This document shows, piece after piece, positions 31,326-37,219 of a DNA stretch of 37,219 nt (its first letter is position 1; each line of letters begins with the position of its first letter). The translations under genes were made by a program, and so were the position numbers. The DNA comes from an uncultured Actinomycetes bacterium (GTDB lineage Bacteria > Actinomycetota > Thermoleophilia > Solirubrobacterales > Solirubrobacteraceae), in contig CALAQT010000091.1 in the NCBI GenBank assembly GCA_937888775.1, forward strand, positions 1 to 37,219, written 5' to 3'. The notes below the pieces were generated by a model. The model did no database searches and was not told where the DNA came from. It saw nothing but the letters and a program-made list of their open reading frames with translations.

Positions 31326-32200
31326 CAGTGTGGCAGGGCTCGGTTGCGGTGGTGGTGTGAGCGGTAGCTCATGCCGTAGGCCCACTCTCGTGCCATCGTC
31401 TGGTGGAAGCGCTCAACCTTCCCATTCGTCTGGGGCCGGTAGGCCTGGGTGCGTAGGTGCTTGATCTCGCGGACGGTGAGCAGCTCCCGCAGGGACTGGT
31501 TCTTGACGTAGACCCACGCGTTGTCTGTCATGAGGCGCTTGGCGTGGATGCCACGCGCGGCGAACCAGTCGAGTGCTCGCGCGGTGAACGCGGTGACCGT
31601 TGCTGCTCGTTCATCGCTCAGCAGCTCGACGTAGGCCAGGCGGGAGTGATCATCGATGACTGCGTGAGCGAAGTCATAGCCCGAGCCCGCACGTTTCTCA
31701 GCGCCCGTTCTGTCGCGAACCCCGGTCACGGCATGACCTGGACGCTCAAAGCGCGCATGGCGGGCGGTGTCCATGTGCAGCAGATCTCCAGGGCACGGCC
31801 ACTCATAGCGTCTGGCGGGCTCACGCGCAGAATGCGGGATCCGAGAGAGGCCATGACGATGCAGCACCTTCCACACCGTCGAGTGAGGGTGTCCGGTCCT
31901 GCCGGCCACAAGCCGTGGTCCCCACCCGGTGTGCCGCCTGGCTTCACAGATGCGCTCCTGCTCGATCGCGTCCAACAGTCGCGGGCTGCGCCGAGGACGG
32001 CTGGAACGGTCGAACAGCCAGACACCCGAAGCAAGCTCGCCAACGCTGGCATCCAACCGTCGATGCCACCAGCGATGAGCTGTCGCCACCGAGACACCGA
32101 AGCAGCCAGCGGCCTCTCTCAACGTCATCCCATCCATCACCGCCTGCGTCAGCGCCAAGCGCCCAGCCGGTCCGAGCTTCGCTCTACCGTGGATCTGCAT
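31326..32200 (-). pseudogene. IS481 transposase, C-terminus lost
   Basis: ATG 32200 follows GGGAGG and gives MQIHGRAKLGPAGRLALTQA, the standard IS481 N-terminus with HTH (LREAAGCFGVSVATAHRWWH). The DDE core shows HMDTARHARF, DNAWVYVKNQ and YRPQTNGKVERFHQTMAREW. It stops matching after YRSHHHRNRALPHW, where the nuclease relic begins. Roughly the last 30 residues are missing and the frame runs on in foreign sequence. It is unrelated in sequence detail to the transposase at 24832. Confidence 0.8.
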
Positions 32201-32278
32201 CCGGGTCCTCCCAGACTCGTGAGTTTTCGTAGACACACAGCCTGGGGTGAGGCCCGGATGCCTCCTCAACCGTTCACA
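31326..32278. mobile_element. Truncated IS481-family element
   Basis: One end is at about 32278, where the complement reads TGTGAACGGTTGAGG, a typical IS481-type terminus. The other end is missing: the transposase frame breaks inside the nuclease relic. The element fused two unrelated sequences and has no second inverted repeat. Confidence 0.65.
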
Positions 32279-32628
32279 ACGTCCGTGGGCACGTCACCTA
32301 GCGCCTCCTCTCTCCGCCACGGGGCGGTAGTCAGCCTGCTGCGGGCCCCCCCAACCAGCTGTACGACACCCGCACAGCCTGGATGCGGGCCTTTGAGCGC
32401 CGCGACACCGGCTGCGCGCTCTAGCTGGCTACGCCTTTGGCTTGCCGGCCATCCGCAGCTTGATCTGCGCGACGACGCGCCAGTCTCGCGGCAGTTGTGT
32501 TCGGATCCAGCCGGATTCCATCGCGCGACCGTAGCGATCGCCACGGCCATCGGCAAAGCGTACAGTTGCCGCGGGCTTTGACGTGACCCGCTCGGCTATC
32601 GTCGGGACGGGCTCCGCGCATTGGAGGT
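32279..32628. other. Stretch with gene tails but no complete gene
   Basis: A plus-strand frame ends NQLYDTRTAWMRAFERRDTG, then CAL and TAG (32419-32421). A minus-strand frame MESGWIRTQLPRDWRVVAQI, then KLRMAGKPKA, lies at 32429-32521. Both look protein-like, both are short, and neither is recognised. They may be tails left by the mobile-element rearrangements. Confidence 0.3.
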
Positions 32629-32677
32629 GTGAGCGATCGAGCGAGGTCGAGGACTTGCGATTGCAGCGGCAACGGTT

Positions 32678-33628
32678 GTGCTGGTCGGCGCGGCGGTCAC
32701 CGTCGCCCTGAGCGGGAGCCAGCCGGCGCGCAGAGCGCCGAAGACGACTCGCCGTCCCGCAGCGAGGACGGTGACCCCGTCTCCTCCGAGGTCGCGCGGC
32801 CCGTTCGCCGTCGGCTTGCGGGTGCTGCGCCTCGTCGACCACAGCCGCCTGATCGGCGCCGAGCCCCGCACGCTCGTGACCGTGGTCCGCTACCCCGCGG
32901 TCGGTGCGCCGTCCGCCAGGGATCTTCCAAACGCCCAGCCCGAGCGGACAGGAGGACCGTTTCCGCTCGTCGTCTTCGCGCACGGCTACCGGCTCGCACC
33001 GTACACATACGCCCAGCTGCTGCATGCGTGGGCGCACGCCGGCTATGTGGTCGCCGCCCCCGCGTTCCCCCTCACGAATGCCGACGCGCCGGTTGTGGAC
33101 AGATCGGACCTGATCAACCAGCCGCAAGACGTGCGCTTCGTGATCTCGCGGCTGCTCGCCCAGCGCGGCGCGCCTCTCGGCGGTCTGATCGATGGCACCC
33201 GCATTGCGCTCGGCGGACACTCCGACGGGGTCGATAGCGCGCTCGCCGTTGCCTACAGCAAGCTCCGCGATCGACGCGTCCGCGCGGCGCTCGGTTTTTC
33301 GGGAGCCGAGATATCCGCGTTCACGGGCTTCAGCGGCTCCCCGCGCGGCGTGCCACTGCTCGCCGTCCAGGGCACCGCCGACTCGGTCAACTCGCCGAAC
33401 GGCACCTACTCCTATTTCGCCGACGCCCCGCGCCCGAAGTACCTGCTGATGCTGCTCGGAGCGGAGCACACGGCGCCGTACCAGGACGAGCAAGCGCATC
33501 TCGGGATCGTCGCGCGTGTGTCGACGGCGTTCCTCGACAACTACGTCAAGGGTGACGCCGCCGCCGGCCGGCTGCTTGCGGCGCTCGGCTCGGTCCCCGG
33601 CCTCTCAACACTCCAGATCGACCGATGA
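32678..33628 (+). CDS. Secreted alpha/beta hydrolase
   Basis: 316 residues from GTG 32678. The fold is shown by FPLVVFAHGYRLAPYTYAQL (oxyanion region), GGHSDGVDSAL with the nucleophile Ser in G-H-S-D-G, LLAVQGTADSVNSPNGTYSY (acid region) and LLGAEHTAPYQDE (catalytic His). It resembles dienelactone hydrolase/PET-hydrolase-like esterases. The hydrophobic AIAAATVVLVGAAVTVALSG lies partly before this start; the well-placed GTG 32629 with GGAGG is in another frame, so a one-base indel near 32650 probably hides the true N-terminus. It follows the IS relics and starts the secreted-protein cluster. Confidence 0.75.
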   Translation: MLVGAAVTVALSGSQPARRAPKTTRRPAARTVTPSPPRSRGPFAVGLRVLRLVDHSRLIGAEPRTLVTVVRYPAVGAPSARDLPNAQPERTGGPFPLVVFAHGYRLAPYTYAQLLHAWAHAGYVVAAPAFPLTNADAPVVDRSDLINQPQDVRFVISRLLAQRGAPLGGLIDGTRIALGGHSDGVDSALAVAYSKLRDRRVRAALGFSGAEISAFTGFSGSPRGVPLLAVQGTADSVNSPNGTYSYFADAPRPKYLLMLLGAEHTAPYQDEQAHLGIVARVSTAFLDNYVKGDAAAGRLLAALGSVPGLSTLQIDR

Positions 33629-33740
33629 GCACCAGCGCCCCGGCCGCTGACAGCCCGGCCGCTCGGTGCCCCTCCGGCGAGTCGAGGAGGAAAGGCGTGC
33701 TTGACGTGGAGCGCTCGGCCGAGCTGTAGAGACTGCAAAG

Positions 33741-34940
33741 ATGGTGGGCGTAATGTCCTCTGGGCAAAGCGCCGCGCGCCGGCGGACGATCAGGCGTCGC
33801 CGGGCGGTGGCGCTGGCCGTGCCGATCGCGCTGATCGTGATTGTCGCGCTCGCCAGCGGGCGGCACGGCGATAGGGCGCCGGCGGGCGCCAACCGGCACG
33901 CGCAGCAGGGGGTGCTGGCCGCACGCGCCCAGCGAGCCCCGGGCGCGAGCGTTCGCGGGCATATCGGCGCCGATGCACCGGGAGGGCTGCGGCCGGGCTC
34001 TGATCCGAGCGTCCTGCCGGGCCCGGTGCTGATCGCCGACAGCGACAACAACCGCCTGTTGGAGGTGAGTCCGGACGGACGGGTGCTGTGGCGGTTCCCC
34101 GCCCCCGGCGACCTCGCTCCGGGCGAGACGTTCCGCGTGCCCGATGACGCCTTCTTCTCGCCTAACGGGCATCAGGTGGTCGTGACGCAAGAGGACGATT
34201 TCGTGATCAGCGTGATCGACCTCGCGAGCCACCACATCGTCTACCGCTACGGCCACCCAGGCGTGCCGGGCTCGGAACCCGGCTACCTGAACAACCCCGA
34301 CGACGCCATACTGATGCCCTCGGGAGAGATCGTGTCTGCCGATATCAAGAACTGCCGGGTGCTCGTGATCCGCCCGCCCGCCCACCGGCCGCTGCGCCAG
34401 CTCGGCGTGACCGGCAGCTGCGAACATCAGCTCGGCGTCTCCTACGGCAGCCCCAACGGAGCGTTCCCGATGGCCAACGGCGATACGGCGATCACAGAGA
34501 TCAACGGCGACTGGCTCGACGTGGTCGCCCCCGACGGACGGCCCGTGCTCGCCACCCATCCCCCCGGCTTCACATACCCGTCGGACACGAATGAGGTGCG
34601 CCCGGGCCTGTTCCTGTCGGCCGACTACACAAGCCCCGGGGCGATCGAGACCTTCACGAGCGACGGCAAGCTGCAGTGGCGCTACGCGCCCACGGGAGCG
34701 GCGGCGCTGAACCAGCCCTCGCTGGCCGAGCCGCTCCCAAACGGCGACATCCTCGCCAACGACGACAAGAACAACCGCGTGATCGTGATCGATCCGCGCA
34801 CGAACAAGATCGTCTGGCAGTACGGCCACACCCACGTGGCAGGCGCAGGCGAAGGGTTTCTCAGCGACCCCGATGGAGTCGATCTCGCGCCGCCGTACTC
34901 GCTGGCGTTGCGCTTCGCTGGCACGTCGCGGGCCCCATGA
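33741..34940 (+). CDS. Membrane-anchored NHL-type beta-propeller
   Basis: 399 residues; ATG 33753 is an alternative start. A basic N-terminus (RRRTIRRRRAVALAV) and one hydrophobic segment (ALAVPIALIVIVALASG) anchor or export it. The rest is a propeller with repeats such as VLIADSDNNRLLEVSPDGRV, HQVVVTQEDDFVISVIDL, GEIVSADIKNCRVLVI and DILANDDKNNRVIVIDPRTN, ending KIVWQYGHTHVAG. It is the paralogue of the protein at 36036-37179 and is convergent with the Kelch gene. The ligand is unknown. Arylsulfotransferase-type catalytic His residues are not obvious. Confidence 0.75.
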   Translation: MVGVMSSGQSAARRRTIRRRRAVALAVPIALIVIVALASGRHGDRAPAGANRHAQQGVLAARAQRAPGASVRGHIGADAPGGLRPGSDPSVLPGPVLIADSDNNRLLEVSPDGRVLWRFPAPGDLAPGETFRVPDDAFFSPNGHQVVVTQEDDFVISVIDLASHHIVYRYGHPGVPGSEPGYLNNPDDAILMPSGEIVSADIKNCRVLVIRPPAHRPLRQLGVTGSCEHQLGVSYGSPNGAFPMANGDTAITEINGDWLDVVAPDGRPVLATHPPGFTYPSDTNEVRPGLFLSADYTSPGAIETFTSDGKLQWRYAPTGAAALNQPSLAEPLPNGDILANDDKNNRVIVIDPRTNKIVWQYGHTHVAGAGEGFLSDPDGVDLAPPYSLALRFAGTSRAP

Positions 34941-34968
34941 CGCGCTCATTGGTTATCGAGCTGCCAGC

Positions 34969-36000
34969 TCAGCGCCTGAGCCTGACCTCGAGGATCTCGC
35001 GGTGCGTTCGGCCCGCCCGGTCGGCCCCACCCGCGAGGATCAGGGCCTGGCCGCTCTGCACGGCCGCGAGATCGGACAGCGCCAGCGGCAGCGCCCCTGC
35101 GGTGGTGACCACTCCGGTGGGCGAGATTGCGAGGATGCTGCGCCTCTGGCTGCCGGTGTCTTCGCCGCGCCCGCCGATCACCAGCACTGTGCCGCCCAGC
35201 GACGCGCCCGCGGCGTGGGTCACCGGGAAGGGCAGGCGGGCGAGCTGACGCACGCTGCCGTTCAGCGGGTCGAAGCGGTAGACGTCGCGGCTCGCCTGCA
35301 CTCCGCTCGTGCCCCCCGCGATCACGATCTGGCCGCCGACCTGGCCGACGGCCGCATAGCGCAGCGGCTTGGGCAGCGTGCCGACGATTCTGGGAGTCCC
35401 GCCGGGTCGCCAGGCGAGGATCGTGCGCAGCGGTTCCTGGCCGGTGTAGCCGCCGACGATGTAGACGACGCCCGCGATCGTGATGCAGGCGACGTCGGAG
35501 GCGGGCGTCGGCAGGGAGCCGGCCGGCGCGGCCGGCCGGCTCCCTGCCACCCTGAGGATCTGCGAGAAGGACACCTGCTGGCCACCGCCGAAGACGTAGA
35601 CCGCGCCACCGACCGCGCTCGCGCAGGCGTCGTGCAGGGCGGTGGGAAGGGTCGCGACCCTCTTGGCCGTGCCGCCTTCGATCTGAACTACGTCCGCGAC
35701 CGAAGCTTCGGCGCTGTCCAGGCCGCCGATCAGCAGGGCGCCGGTCCCCGCCACGGGAGCGGCCGCAGCGTCCTGTACGGCGGTCGGCAGCTGGCCCGCG
35801 GCTGACACGACGAGGTGCACCCCTCCTGAGCCATGCGCCGACGTTCCGGCAGCGGGCATGCGCCCAGTGCCCGCGTGGCGGTTCGAGCTGCCGCCCGATG
35901 CCAGCCATCCGAGCAGTGCGACGAAGGTCGCGAGCGCCAGCGCGGCTCCCGCACGTCGTTGGCGCCTCCTGCGCTTACTAGCAAGGCGCCGTCGCGCCAC
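34969..36000 (-). CDS. Membrane-anchored Kelch-repeat protein
   Basis: 343 residues. GTG 36000 is the first plausible start after the upstream gene stop at 36036. A basic leader (ARRRLASKRRRRQRRAG) and hydrophobic ALALATFVALLGWLA target the membrane. Five to six Kelch blades follow: TGALLIGGLDS, GAVYVFGGGQQ, GVVYIVGGYTG, GQIVIAGGTSG, GTVLVIGGRGE and QALILAGGADR. It forms a beta-propeller that probably binds protein or carbohydrate outside the cell. It is co-directional with the upstream NHL gene, 36 bases apart, so they likely form an operon. Confidence 0.8.
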   Translation of the reverse strand: MARRRLASKRRRRQRRAGAALALATFVALLGWLASGGSSNRHAGTGRMPAAGTSAHGSGGVHLVVSAAGQLPTAVQDAAAAPVAGTGALLIGGLDSAEASVADVVQIEGGTAKRVATLPTALHDACASAVGGAVYVFGGGQQVSFSQILRVAGSRPAAPAGSLPTPASDVACITIAGVVYIVGGYTGQEPLRTILAWRPGGTPRIVGTLPKPLRYAAVGQVGGQIVIAGGTSGVQASRDVYRFDPLNGSVRQLARLPFPVTHAAGASLGGTVLVIGGRGEDTGSQRRSILAISPTGVVTTAGALPLALSDLAAVQSGQALILAGGADRAGRTHREILEVRLRR

Positions 36001-36035
36001 CCGCTCGGATCCGGGGGAGCTCAGACGCTCACCGC

Positions 36036-37179
36036 CTACGGGTGTACCACGGCCGCATAGTCGGGCGTGCTGTCTGCGGCGATCGGGACGAAGTCCATGC
36101 CGTCCGGTGTGTTGAGATGCCCGGCCGCGGTTCCGGGATTGTCGGTGTGACCGTATTTCCACACGATCCTGTTGGTGCGGGGATCGATGATCACGACGCG
36201 GTGGCGATAGTCGTCGTTGACCGCGACATCCCCATTGGGGAGTCCCATCGCCAGTGAGGGATGATCGAGTCGGCCGTAGCCGTCCGCGGGTCCGTAGCGC
36301 CACAACACCTTTCCGCGTCGGTTGATGATCAGCACGTGGCCGGGGTTCGAGTAGTCGGCGAGCAGCACGCGACCACCCGGGAGCGGCTGGGGGTCCGAGG
36401 GATAGCCGACCGGGGCCTTTCTGGCCCAGCGAAGCCTGCCTTCGGGTCCGATTTCATCGATCCAGTTGCCTCCGATCTCGCTCACCATCACGCCGCCCCC
36501 CGGCACCGGCGTGTCGCCGTTGACTTCCGTGAAGTACCGCGGCGGGTCATGACGGCACACGCCGGCGCGACCGTAGCTGCGCACGATGCGGTGCGCGCGG
36601 ATGAACAGGATGCGGCAGTTGGAGGCGTCGGCGACGGTGAAGGAGCCGTCGGGCAGCATGTAGGCGTCGTCGGGCGTGTTGACGTGGGTGGAGTCCGAGC
36701 CGGGTTCGCCGGAGTGGCCGAACAGCACTTTCACGCTGCGGTCCTTCAAGCTGAGCTCGACGATCGCGTGATTGTCCTCCTCGTTGGCGATGACGTATTC
36801 GCCGCCCGGCTCCACGAACGTGTCGTCGTCGTAGAACAGGCGGACGCGGTCACCGGGGCGCGGGTAGCTGAAGATGACACGGCCGCCCGGATCGACCACG
36901 AGGATCCGGTTGTTGCCGCGGTCGGCGATCATCAGATCGCCGGGAAGGCCGCTCCGCCTGGATGCCTCTTCGTAGGCCGCCGCCGTACCCGGCTGCGTCC
37001 CCACTACGTGTTGGGGCGCCCACAGCGCCGCGAGGCCGCCGACCGATGCCGGAGCCAGTGGACCGCCGGGCACGATGGCCGACCCCCCTGATCTCGTGTG
37101 CGGGCCTCTGCCGTGCGAGCCCGGGAAGCCGCTCAGCGCGAGGGTCAGCGCCAGGACGCCGAAGGCCGCGAGCAGCCCC
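36036..37179 (-). CDS. NHL-type beta-propeller, N-terminus lost at contig end
   Basis: The frame is open from 36036 to the adapter junction at 37179, about 380 codons. The first residues present (GLLAAFGVLALTLALSGF) are a signal peptide or anchor, so only a short basic leader is missing; the GTG at 37073 would omit it and is not the true start. Propeller repeats include LMIADRGNNRILVVDPGGRV, EYVIANEEDNHAIVELSL, SFTVADASNCRILFI and DVAVNDDYRHRVVIIDPRTN, ending RIVWKYGHTDNPG. These match the protein at 33741 segment by segment. Confidence 0.75.
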
Positions 37180-37219
37180 AGATCGGAAGAGCGTCGTGTA
37201 GGGAAAGAGTGTAGATCTC
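37180..37219. other. Illumina adapter sequence
   Basis: The final 40 bases begin AGATCGGAAGAGCGTCGTGT and continue as the complement of the Illumina P5-side adapter. They are synthetic and not part of the genome. Confidence 0.97.

Noticed and set aside
32429..33499. Long minus-strand frame opposite the hydrolase
   Set aside because: Shadow of the alpha/beta hydrolase. Only its last 30 codons, outside the hydrolase, are mentioned as a possible gene tail.
33546..34949. 467-codon minus frame opposite the NHL propeller
   Set aside because: No motifs, composition typical of an antisense high-GC frame, and the plus strand has clear propeller repeats.

Overview
The window is high-GC bacterial DNA. 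The gene style points to an actinobacterium: many GTG starts, Ala/Arg-rich proteins, large serine and tyrosine recombinases integrated at tRNAs, and families of secreted NHL/Kelch proteins as seen in Thermoleophilia such as Solirubrobacter or Conexibacter. The phylum is a reasonable inference; the order is a guess. The last 40 bases (37180-37219) are Illumina adapter, so this is the physical end of a draft contig.

Layout. (1) 1-4598: chromosomal amine or amino-acid utilisation cluster on the minus strand (APC permease, SCP2-like protein, class III aminotransferase), preceded by a LysR regulator broken by a stop codon and a frameshift. (2) 4599-18021: a 13.4-kb integrated island bounded by a 44-bp direct repeat of the tRNA-Glu 3' half. 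It carries an accessory block (two tandem DUF4145 zinc-ribbon proteins, a small leaderless ORF, an XRE regulator, a small lipoprotein, and a DNA methyltransferase with a probable restriction nuclease) and a replication block (excisionase-like HTH, primase, small protein, RecA-like ATPase, an iteron/cruciform region, DNA-binding protein, tyrosine integrase, small protein, ParA). No capsid, terminase or conjugation gene is visible, so it looks like a replicating satellite-like or plasmid-like integrative element. (3) 17978-18271: a chromosomal stub with divergent tRNA-Glu(CTC) and tRNA-Leu(CAG). (4) 18072-20842: remnant of a second element at tRNA-Leu with a large serine recombinase, a small coiled-coil protein and the C-terminal stump of a DNA methyltransferase. 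(5) 21291-21335: a 3' half of tRNA-Ala, the footprint of a third integration event. (6) 21336-32300: a mosaic with a secreted beta-propeller, GNAT acetyltransferase, DUF3024, DUF4429-SHOCT, a complete IS481-like insertion sequence with multi-iteron ends, a solo copy of one IS end that truncates an ECF sigma gene, an intact ECF sigma factor overlapping a membrane protein with four repeated ectodomains, and relics of a helicase, the nuclease family seen in the island, and another IS481 transposase. (7) 32600-37179: secreted or anchored proteins (an alpha/beta hydrolase, two paralogous NHL propellers and a Kelch propeller).

How the genes work together. The first three genes plausibly import and transaminate an amine or amino acid. 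In the island, the integrase and excisionase move the element through the tRNA-Glu site, the primase and ATPase replicate it from the iteron region, ParA stabilises it, and the restriction-modification pair and perhaps the DUF4145 pair are defence or addiction cargo. The right half is a graveyard of older mobile elements in which a sigma-factor/membrane-protein pair has stayed intact.
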